A stretch of 64,000 nucleotides of DNA from CAZOEL01 sp964578835 (GCA_964578835.1 CAZOEL010000029.1:5881-69880), one strand, 5' to 3'; numbered from the stretch's first letter, positions 34,166 through 43,543 are shown. Program-made: numbers and translations. The notes: generated by a model not told the origin, from the letters alone.

Positions 34166-34524
34166 GAATATCTCCGAACGATAATCAACAGAAACCCCTA
34201 TACCGGGCAGGAACGCCCCGTGGGTTAAATCCCAATGCTGTTGAATGAAGGAGCCGATACAAGCGTAGGTTGGGTTGAGCGACGAGCGAAACCCAACGGT
34301 TTCGCCGATCGATGTTGGGTTTCGCTCAAGCCAACCTACAGTTCCTTCCGATTTCTTAATTCAAAAGCACTCGGGTTAAATCCGGGCCCGGGGAATTCAT
34401 CCAGGCTCGAGAAGCGATCCGATCAAAGCCACTGTCGTCAAAGAAGCGTCATTATGATCTACCCAAAAAATCGAAAACAGTATAGCAAAGGGCGATACCG
34501 AAGGAAATACCCAGAAGAGAGGCC
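34166..34524. other. Intergenic region containing a palindromic repeat
   Basis: About 360 bases between rmlC and the GT2 gene, both on the minus strand. It contains the palindromic element at 34265-34339. Nearby GGGTTAAATCCCAATG (34222-34237) and CGGGTTAAATCCGGG (34373-34387) are similar short palindromes. Plus-strand open frames here are overlapped by rmlC or carry no ribosome site and are not accepted. Confidence 0.5.
34265..34339. repeat. REP-like palindromic intergenic element
   Basis: Imperfect palindrome of 75 bases. The left arm starts GTAGGTTGGGTTGAGCG and ends AAACCCAAC; the right arm starts GTTGGGTTTCGCTCAAG and ends CCAACCTAC. The arms pair except for a seven-base insertion (ACGAGCG) in the left arm and one mismatch. 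This sequence type (TAGGTTGGGTTGAGCG...CCCAAC) is a dispersed intergenic repeat seen in many bacterial genomes, thought to be mobilised by REP-associated transposases. Only one copy is in the window. Confidence 0.75.
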
Positions 34525-35076
34525 TCAAAAGGCAAAAGGCGAATCGATTTCTGCAAGAGCGGGCCATGCTCTATCCCTATCGGCAAGGATCGCATCACGG
34601 ATGGGCCAGTCTATGGCGAGGTCCGGATCATCCCAACGAAGGCCGCAATCGCATTCAGGTGCATAGAAAGCGTCCACTTTGTACTGGAATTCCGTGGCGT
34701 CCTCAAGGCATTGGTAAGCATGGGCAAACCCCCGCGGCACAAGCAACTCCTTGAAATTAGCGGCTGAAAGAACGGTCCCGAACCACTTGCCGTAAGTCGG
34801 AGATCCGACTCGCATGTCGACGACGACGTCGTAGACCGAGCCCTTCGTGACTCTCACAAGCTTCGTCTGAGCGGCGGGAGGACGCTGAAAATGAAGGCCG
34901 CGAATGACTCCCTTTTGATTCGATCGCGCATGGTTGTCCTGAACAAAATCATAGGCGAGGCCGTTCACATCAAATATGCGTCTGCTGTAAGTCTCGAGGA
35001 AAAACCCTCTCGAATCCTTGAATACCTTTGGCTCCAAAATGAGTAGTCCTGGAAACTCGGTCTTTAGAAAGTTCAT
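34525..35076 (-). CDS. rmlC: dTDP-4-dehydrorhamnose 3,5-epimerase
   Basis: Cupin-fold epimerase of 183 residues that converts dTDP-4-keto-6-deoxyglucose to dTDP-4-keto-L-rhamnose. Motifs are DSRGFFLETY (21-30), VQDNHARSNQKGVIRGLHFQ with the catalytic His, GSVYDVVVDMR, and VPRGFAHAY. Length is normal. It lies 45 bases downstream of a GT4 gene on the same strand and is separated from rmlB and rmlA by about 5 kb, so precursor genes are scattered through the locus. rmlD, needed to finish dTDP-rhamnose, is not in the window. Confidence 0.94.
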   Translation of the reverse strand: MNFLKTEFPGLLILEPKVFKDSRGFFLETYSRRIFDVNGLAYDFVQDNHARSNQKGVIRGLHFQRPPAAQTKLVRVTKGSVYDVVVDMRVGSPTYGKWFGTVLSAANFKELLVPRGFAHAYQCLEDATEFQYKVDAFYAPECDCGLRWDDPDLAIDWPIRDAILADRDRAWPALAEIDSPFAF

Positions 35077-35121
35077 TATTGCCTTACCCTTTCACTCATG
35101 CGCTTCTATATGAAATGACTA

Positions 35122-36258
35122 TCAGAATAGACGTTCAAAGACTTGAAAGGTCTTCTCGGCAGTCTTTTCCCATGAGAATCGAGATGCTTGCGCAAGACCT
35201 TTTTCCTCAAGAGCGCGGCGCAATTCACGCGAGGAGGCTACCTCGAGGAGCAGAGCGCCGAGCCGCTCCGAGTCAAACGGATCGTCCAAATACAAGGCGG
35301 CCTCCCCGGCCGCCTCCGGAAGGCTTGCTTCTCGACTGGCGATCACGGGGCAGCCACAGGCCATCGCTTCCACAACGGGCAAGCCGAAACCTTCATAGAG
35401 ACTGGGATATAAAAGAGCCAACGCGCCGGAGTAGAGTTTCGCCAGGTCTTCATCATCGACATATCCTAGAAACTGGACCTGATTCTCGTCGACTTCGGCC
35501 CTTCCCCATCCGGCCCATCCGGCAACCACCAGCTTTATGTCTGGACTGACGCGCTCGAGCGCCTCCATGACGACCTTCATATTCTTACGTGGATCACCGG
35601 TTCCAACGAATAGAAAGTATTTGTCCGGAACGCGGAATCGACTTTTCGCCTCGGTTATCTCTTCAGGCGAGCGCGGGAAGAAAATGGCTCTGTCATGGGC
35701 AAGGGGCGCAGTCGTTATCATTCCGTCATCCAGGCCAAGAAGCTCGCACGCCTCTCGTCTTGTAAAATCGGAGACGCTCAAAAAAGCGTTCACCCCTTCA
35801 CATCTCCTGCGAAGGAACAAATCTGAGAACAACACCCTCTCTCTGGGATGGAACTGCGGACAGCGGATGAGGGAGAGGTCATGGATGGTAAAAACAGTCC
35901 GAAGCCCCCGTATAGGAGCAAAGGGAAAGAATGCCGTTTCATGGTAGAGATCAAATTCTTCGGCTGCGGATCGGAATCTTGTCTCTCTCAGGAGATGATG
36001 CGCGAGACGAACCGCAAGAGCGACATAAGGCGGAAGCTTCCAAAAAAGATCGACTTTCTTGCTCCAATTTCCAAGATCTACGGGACCGGCGGGCAAGTTT
36101 TTAACAGCAGACCGACCATCAAAGAAACATATTTCCAACTCTCCCGAATGGAGCCGATCCAGGGCCTGATAGAGGCACCTGATGTATCTCCCTATACCGG
36201 TGTTGACATTGATGAGAGGAATAGCGTTGACGATGAGTCTGGTTTTGCTTCGGGCCAT
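35122..36258 (-). CDS. GT4-family glycosyltransferase
   Basis: GT-B glycosyltransferase of 378 residues. The N-terminal half has NTGIGRYIRCLYQAL and the HDLSLIRCPQFHPRER segment. The C-terminal half has FVGTGDPRKN and the donor site YPSLYEGFGLPVVEAMACGCPV, with the E-x7-E motif. It is clearly paralogous to the protein at 49607-50764 (same HDLSLI, HPRER, RKN and YPSLYEGFGLP blocks), and both may transfer mannose or rhamnose, as related WbdA/WbpY-type enzymes do. It lies between rmlC and the acyltransferase-like gene on the minus strand. Confidence 0.92.
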   Translation of the reverse strand: MARSKTRLIVNAIPLINVNTGIGRYIRCLYQALDRLHSGELEICFFDGRSAVKNLPAGPVDLGNWSKKVDLFWKLPPYVALAVRLAHHLLRETRFRSAAEEFDLYHETAFFPFAPIRGLRTVFTIHDLSLIRCPQFHPRERVLFSDLFLRRRCEGVNAFLSVSDFTRREACELLGLDDGMITTAPLAHDRAIFFPRSPEEITEAKSRFRVPDKYFLFVGTGDPRKNMKVVMEALERVSPDIKLVVAGWAGWGRAEVDENQVQFLGYVDDEDLAKLYSGALALLYPSLYEGFGLPVVEAMACGCPVIASREASLPEAAGEAALYLDDPFDSERLGALLLEVASSRELRRALEEKGLAQASRFSWEKTAEKTFQVFERLF

Positions 36259-36312
36259 TATCTATTGAGATCTTCCATTCCCTACGCTATTTTTATCCTT
36301 AAAATTAATCCC

Positions 36313-37404
36313 TTATCCATTACTGCGACGGCAGAGCACTTGAAAAAAAGTCAAACACTCCGTCAGCCGCCTACCGGCAGAACCTGAAAAGCGCTCCGCA
36401 ACCGCCTTGAGAAGGAAAGCCGCCGCCACTCCCGCTATGGCGTAGGCTAAAACGGATATAGGGTGCTTAATCCTATGAATGCAATATATGTGGCGGAAGT
36501 AGGTCTGAACGTCAAATTCCGCAAACCAAGCCGCGCCCAGAGTGTATAGCAGGAAATAGAGGGAATTCAATATCCAAAATCCCAGCAGGTGATGCATCAT
36601 CACATGATAGGAAGATCTGCCGATGGGAAGCAGCCATGATGCCGCAGTCCCCAGCTTCGGAAGCACAGCGGCCGCCTGAAGGTTCAACCATATGCCAATG
36701 AGCGATGTCGCGTATGGCAAAACCAGACGGTCGTAAAAATGGCCGAACGCCAGCGAATAGTCGAGCTTGCCGTTGAACAGAAGAAAGAGCCCCGTTTGAA
36801 GAACGCAAACGAACAGAATCCTCCAGGGAGAAAAGACGTCGAACCTTTCCAGTTTAGCCCCATAAACGGCTCCCAAATGGTAGAACACAAGGCCAAAGGC
36901 GGCTTTGACGTATACCAGGGTAAATCCCGAGGGAGGGCTGGTTCTGTAGGGAATAAGAACGGCCGAAACTCCCATTCCCGCCACGATGGTCCAGACTGCT
37001 GTAGACTCGTAGACTCCGGCTCTCCCGCCTATCCATCGAATACCGACATAGAACGCCTGCGCGATGAAGAGCGTCAGCAGGAACCAAGCTGGAATGTTGA
37101 AAAAAAACTGATGACCAGTCGTCCACGGTTCAATGAAAAGAGTCGAGAAGGATAGCTTCGTCTGAGGAAAAAAGCCGAACAGTAGGGAGAGAGCCGATGC
37201 CAGAAGGCCGTAAATCAGGTTCCATATGAAGTAAGGAACGAGCAGACGGATGGCCCTCTTTGTAAGAAATCCGGGAACGGAAACGCGGTGGTCTTCACCA
37301 TAAAAATAGCCGGACACAAAAAAGAACAGCGCCATGTGGAAGCTGTAAAGTGGCAGCCAATACCAAAACGGGCCGAATTGCGCATGTCCCAGTACGACGT
37401 ACAA
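36313..37404 (-). CDS. Acyltransferase family 3 membrane protein, probably frameshifted near its start
   Basis: Membrane acyltransferase (Acyltransferase_3/OafA type) of 363 residues in the open frame, with about ten membrane segments. It would O-acetylate or succinylate a sugar. The frame starts at a TTG and begins YVVLGHAQ, which already contains the active-site GH motif. The expected preceding block (YLRALGI) is present just upstream but in another frame, in a peptide starting at the ATG at 37448. Adding one T to the three-T run at 37403-37405 would join the two as LRALGILYVVLGHA. So this is either a one-base deletion (true or sequencing error) or a gene using programmed slippage. C-terminal sequence is intact. 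Confidence 0.8.
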   Translation of the reverse strand: MYVVLGHAQFGPFWYWLPLYSFHMALFFFVSGYFYGEDHRVSVPGFLTKRAIRLLVPYFIWNLIYGLLASALSLLFGFFPQTKLSFSTLFIEPWTTGHQFFFNIPAWFLLTLFIAQAFYVGIRWIGGRAGVYESTAVWTIVAGMGVSAVLIPYRTSPPSGFTLVYVKAAFGLVFYHLGAVYGAKLERFDVFSPWRILFVCVLQTGLFLLFNGKLDYSLAFGHFYDRLVLPYATSLIGIWLNLQAAAVLPKLGTAASWLLPIGRSSYHVMMHHLLGFWILNSLYFLLYTLGAAWFAEFDVQTYFRHIYCIHRIKHPISVLAYAIAGVAAAFLLKAVAERFSGSAGRRLTECLTFFQVLCRRSNG

Positions 37405-37571
37405 ATGCCCAACGCTCTCAAATAGGTCATTTTGAGATTTTCATTCATGGGACTACATTCCAGCATATTCAACATCGGTCGAACGAGCTCAATCCGCAGG
37501 CGCAAACGGCGGAACATTCATACCGTACAAAAATAGGAGCGAGAGCGCTATCCGCCTTATGCGCGCATCAT

Positions 37572-38450
37572 CTAATCAGCGGAGCAATTCGCAACGGGCG
37601 AGTTTCGAAAAGCTAGAAAAGTGACGCCGAAAAAAATCAGATCGCCCGCCACAGTCGTCAGGCGACTCAATACTACTGCCATCAAAAGGTCTGACTCATG
37701 AATCACTGATTTTAGAAAGAAGACCAGTACAAGCTCGCGTATCCCTATGCCGGCCGGCGCCCCGGGGGTCGCCATGCCCAGCAGCCATGCAACGACATAT
37801 GAACCTATGGTTAAGACAATGTTATAAAAGGTAAAATTCATCACCCCATTGAGAGACCACACCACGAGGAGAAACAGCATCGCGGAAACACAAAGAAAAC
37901 AGACATAAGAGAGAAAGGCGCGAGCAATATGCGCTCCGATCCATAAAAGAGCTCCAAAAAAGGCGACGAACAGCACGGCGATGAAGACGACAAGAGGTAT
38001 GGCGCCATTCAAACCTGAAAAGAACACGGGACACAACAGAACAGAAAACAACGACCCGGCGGACGCCAGCAATCCCAGCTCAAAAACAGCTGATTTTGCA
38101 AATGGCCACCCGGGCAATCCTGCAGCCAGGCCCAGCGCCTGACGGCCGGCAATGTGCATCACATTGCCCGGAACATATTTTGTTATTTGGTAAACGCCGG
38201 TGAGCTTCGCGGCCCAGGGAAAACAAACGTCGACCTGATAATAGGACAAAATCTCGCGCCATGCGAAGGCGAGCAGGAAATTGGACATTCCATAAGCAAT
38301 AGCCAGGACCGTAAGCGTCAACCCGGCCGTTGCCCCGATGGAAGGCAATTGGTCGACTTGGTTTCGCAACTTGAGCAGAACAATCAACACGCCGGCAAAG
38401 GCAAGGATAGCGCCGCAAAAATAGAGCGGCCTCTTCAGATATCCCGGCAT
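37572..38450 (-). CDS. UPF0104/LPG-synthase-type membrane protein (flippase-like)
   Basis: A 292-residue membrane protein with about eight hydrophobic segments, from the lysylphosphatidylglycerol synthase transmembrane/UPF0104 family (AglD- and YbhN-like). The typical motifs are LTGVYQITKYVPGNVMHIAGR (about 84-104) and TPGAPAGIGIRELVLV. No C-terminal aminoacyl-transferase domain is present. Family members are linked to lipid or glycolipid flipping and archaeal dolichol-glycan work, but no biochemical role is certain. It lies 10 bases after a methyltransferase gene on the same strand, so it probably belongs to the GT2-methyltransferase operon. Confidence 0.8.
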   Translation of the reverse strand: MPGYLKRPLYFCGAILAFAGVLIVLLKLRNQVDQLPSIGATAGLTLTVLAIAYGMSNFLLAFAWREILSYYQVDVCFPWAAKLTGVYQITKYVPGNVMHIAGRQALGLAAGLPGWPFAKSAVFELGLLASAGSLFSVLLCPVFFSGLNGAIPLVVFIAVLFVAFFGALLWIGAHIARAFLSYVCFLCVSAMLFLLVVWSLNGVMNFTFYNIVLTIGSYVVAWLLGMATPGAPAGIGIRELVLVFFLKSVIHESDLLMAVVLSRLTTVAGDLIFFGVTFLAFRNSPVANCSAD

Positions 38451-38460
38451 AAAAGCAGCC

Positions 38461-39093
38461 CTATTTCTTCTTGCGGCAAAGGATCATGGTCCATGGCAAG
38501 GGAGTCTCGATTCGAATCGGTTCCAGATAACTCGAGACCAGCTTGATGAAGCTCCTTTTTGACCAATGATGCAAATGACCTGGAGAATTGCCTAGATCCC
38601 TCACATAAGCGCCCCGCGCGACGTTCATCATCCGAAATATCGGCTCCCTCGGAACGCTCAGAAGATACCGGTCGGCGTCGATGAGAAGCAGACTTCTTAG
38701 TCCAACCAGCGGATCGGGCAAATGCTCGAGCACTTCGCAACATACGGCCAGATCAGGCCGTCTCGCTGGTCTGATGTCTTCCAATTTGCAGACATCGAAC
38801 CGCAGTCGACCGTTTACAAGCCTGTTTTTCGTCTGAGAAATTATTGAATAGGAAATATCGGTGGCTAGAATCTCGGCAGTTGTGTTCTCGAGCAATAACT
38901 TGGTGACATGCCCCTCGCCACAACCGACCTCAAGAATGAATTGCGCCGGAGTCATCGATAGGAGCCCGACAAGTTTTTTGTCAAATTGTCGAAGCAAATA
39001 CAGAGCAATAGGGTTTTTGGTCAAGAACTTATCGCCCGATGTGCCAACGACCACACCGTCTTCTATCTTGACATTTTCCATAAGCTTCACCAT
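38461..39093 (-). CDS. Class I SAM-dependent methyltransferase
   Basis: A 210-residue methyltransferase of the Methyltransf_11/UbiE-like type. Motif I is ILEVGCGEGHVTKLLLE (near 53), followed by ATDIS (acidic loop) and CCEVLEHLPDP (motif IV region). The substrate is unknown; next to a GT2 and a flippase-like gene it could act on a glycan or lipid intermediate. Its ATG at 39093 overlaps the last base of the upstream GT2 stop (TGATG), which implies translational coupling. A TTG at 39096 is an alternative start. Confidence 0.85.
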   Translation of the reverse strand: MVKLMENVKIEDGVVVGTSGDKFLTKNPIALYLLRQFDKKLVGLLSMTPAQFILEVGCGEGHVTKLLLENTTAEILATDISYSIISQTKNRLVNGRLRFDVCKLEDIRPARRPDLAVCCEVLEHLPDPLVGLRSLLLIDADRYLLSVPREPIFRMMNVARGAYVRDLGNSPGHLHHWSKRSFIKLVSSYLEPIRIETPLPWTMILCRKKK

Positions 39094-40058
39094 CAATTTC
39101 GTTCGTGCGTGATTGGGGCCGCATTGATCTTTTCACTCACCAAGTGGTTCACATTGAACTTCCCGCCCGCCTTGATGAAAAATTCCGCGATTAATCCAAG
39201 CGAAACCATCTGAATCGAGAAAATAGAGAACATAACGCCAAAGATCAGCAAGGGCCTGTTGCCAATAGGACCCATATCAAGCAACCACAATAAGGCTAAG
39301 TAGGCCAGGATGCCACCGCCCAGCAGACCCAGCAGAACGCCGATTCCCCCAAAAAGATGCCCGGGCTTTTGGATCCAGCGGGTAGTGGCGAGGACGGTCA
39401 TCAGGTCCAGTAATCCACGGACATAGCGCTCCCAGCCGTACTTTGAGGTCCCATGTTGGCGCGCGTGATGCTCCACTTCAATCTCGCCGACCCGGTATCC
39501 CAGATCAGACGCCAGAACCGGCAGGTATCGATGAAGCTCTCCGTAAACATTCAGCTTATCGATCACCTCCCGCTTGTAACATTTGAAGCCGCAGTTGAAG
39601 TCATGCAGCTTGACGCCGGTCATCCGGGAAGTCACCCAATTGAATAACTTCGAAGGGGCAGTCTTCGAAATGGGATCGTTTCGGACCTTCTTCCAACCGG
39701 ACACCAAGTCGAAGCCATCATTAAGCTTCTCCATAAAACGGGGAATCTCCTTCGGATCGTCTTGAAGGTCCGCATCCATCGTAAAAACGATATCCCCGAG
39801 CGCATGGTCGAAACCGGAAGCGAGAGCGGTCGCCTTTCCAAAATTACGCCTCAGGCGTATCCCTCTGACTATGGATGAATGATCGGAGGCCAAAGACTCA
39901 ATGACTCGCCAACTGTCGTCATCGCTTCCGTCGTCTACAAGAATTATCTCATGCCGATAATCTCCAGGCGCACTATCGAGAGCCGAGTTTATCCTGGATA
40001 CTAACTCCGTCAATGACTCCTGCTCATTCTTCACCGGGATTACAAAACTTAGATCCAT
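39093..40058 (-). CDS. GT2 glycosyltransferase with membrane anchors (GtrB/ArnC-like)
   Basis: A 321-residue polyprenyl-phosphate glycosyltransferase. The catalytic part (1-230) has IPVKNEQESL, ILVDDGSDDDSW, the TMDADLQDDP metal site (93-102), and FNCGFKCYKR. Two membrane segments follow (about 236-260 and 272-296), as in GtrB, ArnC and DPMS. It makes a lipid-linked sugar donor for use by a membrane GT-C enzyme; the next upstream gene (40068-42284) is a plausible user. The adjacent methyltransferase overlaps its stop. Confidence 0.92.
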   Translation of the reverse strand: MDLSFVIPVKNEQESLTELVSRINSALDSAPGDYRHEIILVDDGSDDDSWRVIESLASDHSSIVRGIRLRRNFGKATALASGFDHALGDIVFTMDADLQDDPKEIPRFMEKLNDGFDLVSGWKKVRNDPISKTAPSKLFNWVTSRMTGVKLHDFNCGFKCYKREVIDKLNVYGELHRYLPVLASDLGYRVGEIEVEHHARQHGTSKYGWERYVRGLLDLMTVLATTRWIQKPGHLFGGIGVLLGLLGGGILAYLALLWLLDMGPIGNRPLLIFGVMFSIFSIQMVSLGLIAEFFIKAGGKFNVNHLVSEKINAAPITHERN

Positions 40059-40067
40059 TCCGTTTCC

Positions 40068-42284
40068 TTACTTGTTTTCGCTCTCAGCTTTCACAACTCG
40101 TATATCTCGCAGTCCTATTCCCAGCATACGGCCATCGCTACCTCGCCCAAGCTTGGAGGGAGAGATCGGGTTGAGCATCCTGAAGCCAATATTCACTTTC
40201 TGGTCGGCTAGACTTGTATGATCGATGCGAATGACACGCCGTTTATTGCTGTTAGGAACAAACCTCCACAAATCAAATAACTTGCCATTGACGTAAACTT
40301 CAACATCCTGACTAGGACGCTCCTCAGGAACGTATGATTGAACTCCAAAGTGTATATCAATTGCGCTTTCAGGAATTTCAGGCAGAGTGAAAAGCAGGTC
40401 GGCATACGGTCCGTCGCTCCACACACCCCAAGGCTCATCGTGGCTCCATCCAAAACGTTTAATAAAACCGCTCCCGGAAAATTCGCCAACCCGGACGATT
40501 TTGTTCAATTCAACAAAGCGCGTATCCGTCTTCTTGTAGAATGAAATGTTTGCGAGGCTAAAATCGACTTCATCTCCTAAGGGCATGATATTGACCTCTA
40601 TTGCAGCCCATCTCAAAAATTTCAAAGAGATAATATCGAAATATTTGTCCGTAAAAATATCTTCATTAATGGTTGCGACCGCAGTGGTCCGTGGATCAAT
40701 GCTATTTTGCCAGAGAATGCGCCCTTTCGATCTTAACGTCACCAGAGCCGGTGAAGTCACGTTTATGGCGAGGTCGGGGACCGGCGCCAGCTTTGAAGAT
40801 TGATGCAAAACGATTTCACTCGAGATCGCGCTCTTTCCAAACTGAATTGGCCCATTGTGAAATCCTTTTGTTCGGTATAGTTGTGTTGAAGAATCAAAGC
40901 TCTTCTCAGTGAACCAGCTTACATACATAGGAATGGCGGGCAGCAAAGAATGCTCAAAAGGGAAAAACTTCGCCGGGGTCGAAGTCAGATATATACTGGG
41001 ATTCCTAACCAATTTTTCACTTGGTGGAAGCACTTTATTCTGAAGAAAAATCGCAGCCAAAATGAAGACAATTCCCACAGAGGGATAAAAACGGGATTTC
41101 GATATAGTCTCAGCGCGGGGGCTTCCTATGCAGGGAATTAAAGCTATCACCGCAAGCGGCAACGCCTGCATCAGATAACGAGATCCATAGCTACCCATTC
41201 CGCCGAATCCATTGGTGGGAAAAGCCAACCAGTTCAGGCTCAAATGAGCAAATAATCCTAGCAAGACAAAACATGCTGCCCTTACGTGAATAAACATCGC
41301 GGTTGCCAAGAAAAGTGTTCCAATTGGAAAATACCACAAAATTCCAGTTTGTCGGCCAATCAAGAATTCCATGACTTTCAGCGGTAGCAACTTCAGGTTG
41401 CCCAGCAATCCGGAGATCAACAGCGACGCATCAAACAGATGTTGCGTTATGCCTTTAACTGGCGCCTTCCATCCATTTTCAAGTGGAAATGGAGCTTTCA
41501 CAGCACAAAATCTTAGTCCCTGATAGGCAAGAAAGTTACCATCCTGAAGAATATTAACGAATGTTGGGATACTCCATCCCAAAACGATAGTCGCAAGCGC
41601 ACAAAGGCGGATTTTCCAACTTATTTGCGATGCGGCAAACAGTAAGAATGGAATTATTATTGCGAATGTAACCTTTTCAAATATTGCCAAGCCAAGTATA
41701 AAACCTCCGGCGACGGCCGCTCTTGATCCTTTTCCAGAAAGCAATAAATAGGCGCCAGAGAACAACAAAAAGGCTATTAGAAGGTCTGGATGCGCGATGG
41801 AAACCCAGGCAAGAAACGGACTAAGGAAAACAAAGGGCATAGTTAAAAGCTGACCATAATTATCTCCATAGACTTCTTTAACCACTTTTAAGGTCAATAC
41901 CGCTATCGCGAGCAGTAGCATCGAATTCAACACGATAAAACCGGACGAACCAAACAGCCCATAAAACGGCGCAGAGAGGCATGCATATAGAAATGGCTTC
42001 GCGTAGTATATCTCTCCGTCCTTGTTTTGCTTGAGGAAAAGGAACATCTCCCTTGAGGACTGAACCAGCGGGAACAGTGAGTTAAATCTATTCAGGTCAT
42101 CAAGCGAGTAGCGCAGATCCAGGTCATGCCAGACACTCATTGAGGCCATGACATGCGTAGATTGATCGTTGTTAAGAATCCTCTTCTCATCTCCAACCTT
42201 ATTCAGAATAGAGCTAGTGAATAAGAAACCTGCTACTAAAAGCCAAATGAAAAACCAAAAATTCTTTTTACAGGGCAAACTCAT
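40068..42284 (-). CDS. GT-C membrane glycosyltransferase with C-terminal lectin-like domain
   Basis: A 738-residue protein. Residues about 5-390 hold roughly ten membrane segments in the ArnT/GT39 style, with acidic residues in the first periplasmic loop (DEKRILNNDQ). The last ~300 residues are a soluble beta-rich domain, including FGWSHDEPWGVWSDGPYADLLF, a pattern found at the C-terminus of other membrane sugar transferases. It probably uses a polyprenyl-phosphate sugar made by the GT2 encoded 9 bases downstream. The ATG at 42284 has GGAG 6 bases upstream; an ATG at 42305 lacks one. The gene is more AT-rich by eye than its neighbours. Confidence 0.8.
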   Translation of the reverse strand: MSLPCKKNFWFFIWLLVAGFLFTSSILNKVGDEKRILNNDQSTHVMASMSVWHDLDLRYSLDDLNRFNSLFPLVQSSREMFLFLKQNKDGEIYYAKPFLYACLSAPFYGLFGSSGFIVLNSMLLLAIAVLTLKVVKEVYGDNYGQLLTMPFVFLSPFLAWVSIAHPDLLIAFLLFSGAYLLLSGKGSRAAVAGGFILGLAIFEKVTFAIIIPFLLFAASQISWKIRLCALATIVLGWSIPTFVNILQDGNFLAYQGLRFCAVKAPFPLENGWKAPVKGITQHLFDASLLISGLLGNLKLLPLKVMEFLIGRQTGILWYFPIGTLFLATAMFIHVRAACFVLLGLFAHLSLNWLAFPTNGFGGMGSYGSRYLMQALPLAVIALIPCIGSPRAETISKSRFYPSVGIVFILAAIFLQNKVLPPSEKLVRNPSIYLTSTPAKFFPFEHSLLPAIPMYVSWFTEKSFDSSTQLYRTKGFHNGPIQFGKSAISSEIVLHQSSKLAPVPDLAINVTSPALVTLRSKGRILWQNSIDPRTTAVATINEDIFTDKYFDIISLKFLRWAAIEVNIMPLGDEVDFSLANISFYKKTDTRFVELNKIVRVGEFSGSGFIKRFGWSHDEPWGVWSDGPYADLLFTLPEIPESAIDIHFGVQSYVPEERPSQDVEVYVNGKLFDLWRFVPNSNKRRVIRIDHTSLADQKVNIGFRMLNPISPSKLGRGSDGRMLGIGLRDIRVVKAESENK

Positions 42285-42451
42285 TTTTGCTCCATGCACA
42301 GCCATAATTAGGCGGGTTGAGCTGGGCTGCTGCTCAATTCGTGGAAGCTATAAGAAACCCTGAGAGAATAACTCCTTTGTTCCGACAAGCAGAGAGCCAT
42401 TTCTTTACAACTCCTATTTTTTACTCTTCATTCTGCCAGCTTTGAAGCAAC

Positions 42452-43516
42452 TCAACGCCTACTCGGAAGCGCGGCTATATCTATATGATCCGAATTTGCA
42501 GCTTCGAAGCAGTTCATAACCTTTTCAGGATCTCTGCCACAGTCGACCACTCCACCGCTTGGTTCGAGCACGCGGAGAGAGTAATCCTCGTTAACCAGCA
42601 AAAGCTCGAGGTACTCTTTGCCCGAGACCTTGGAGACGACTTCTAATGCGAAGGGAGAAAATTCCGAAAGAACCACCGGAGTAAACTTAGAGAGCAAAAG
42701 TCTCCCACCGCTAAGCGCCAGGTATTCAGCTCCCTCGATGTCTATTTTGATGATATCCATTCGATCCATGTCTTTCAGCACATCGTCCATTCGCACACAG
42801 TAAGTCAATGTTGTGGCCATCACCCCGCTCAAATCATCATCGATAGCGGAAATCTGGCCATTGCTGGCAGAGTTATCGTACCCAACCAACCCGTTTTTAT
42901 CCGCAAGGGCAAAGGGATAGATGGCGACGTTCTCGAAATGGTTTATTCTGGTGTTCAAGTAAAGAAGTTTTAAATTGTATTGGAACGGCTCGAATGCATG
43001 GACCCTGCCCTTGGGCCCAATATGATAGGCAGCCAAAAGACTGAAGAATCCTATATTGGCTCCTATGTCGATGAAAGTCATCCCAGGGCGCAAAAGCTCT
43101 TTCAGCGCTCCAGTGACGTTTGGCTCATAGCTCTTGGATTTCTCGATGTGCAGTCCGACGTCTATGTCAGACAAAGAAACGTACATCCTAAAGTCGTCCA
43201 AATCGACCAGTCGGTGCTCGCTGCTGGCAAGGTCGTTCAATTTCCGGCCCTTGAACTCGGGCGAGGAGAGATACTTAGAGACAACGTTGACAAGTTCATT
43301 GTTCACCAAATGCCGATGGCTTGACCATTCGGTTTTGCCTGGATTTCTGCCAAGGAGGAGCCGAAAGCAATAATAGATGTCTTCTTCAGTGCTCTTGCAT
43401 GAATACTCCTTCTCCCAGAATTGCGTCTCTCCCTCGCAATGTTTTAAGGGTCCGACCGTATAAGCAGCTTTGCAAATCCTCGCCTTAAGCCTTTGCAGTA
43501 ATTCAAAAAGCGCCAT
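42452..43516 (-). CDS. FkbM family methyltransferase with N-terminal DUF4214-like domain
   Basis: A 354-residue protein. Residues about 35-85 match the DUF4214 linker-like pattern (DIYYCFRLLLGRNPGKTEW, then YLSSPEFKGRK). Residues about 140-330 form an FkbM SAM methyltransferase: FIDIGANIGFFSLLAA, VHAFEPFQYN, IIKIDIEGAEYLAL. FkbM enzymes O-methylate sugars, among other substrates. The ATG at 43516 is chosen because GGAGGG lies 6 bases upstream; the frame stays open to 43927 but there overlaps the GT4-GT2 gene. It ends the long minus-strand operon that starts at wzm. Confidence 0.88.
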   Translation of the reverse strand: MALFELLQRLKARICKAAYTVGPLKHCEGETQFWEKEYSCKSTEEDIYYCFRLLLGRNPGKTEWSSHRHLVNNELVNVVSKYLSSPEFKGRKLNDLASSEHRLVDLDDFRMYVSLSDIDVGLHIEKSKSYEPNVTGALKELLRPGMTFIDIGANIGFFSLLAAYHIGPKGRVHAFEPFQYNLKLLYLNTRINHFENVAIYPFALADKNGLVGYDNSASNGQISAIDDDLSGVMATTLTYCVRMDDVLKDMDRMDIIKIDIEGAEYLALSGGRLLLSKFTPVVLSEFSPFALEVVSKVSGKEYLELLLVNEDYSLRVLEPSGGVVDCGRDPEKVMNCFEAANSDHIDIAALPSRR

Positions 43517-43543
43517 TAGCACCCTCCAGGATAGGATTATGAA

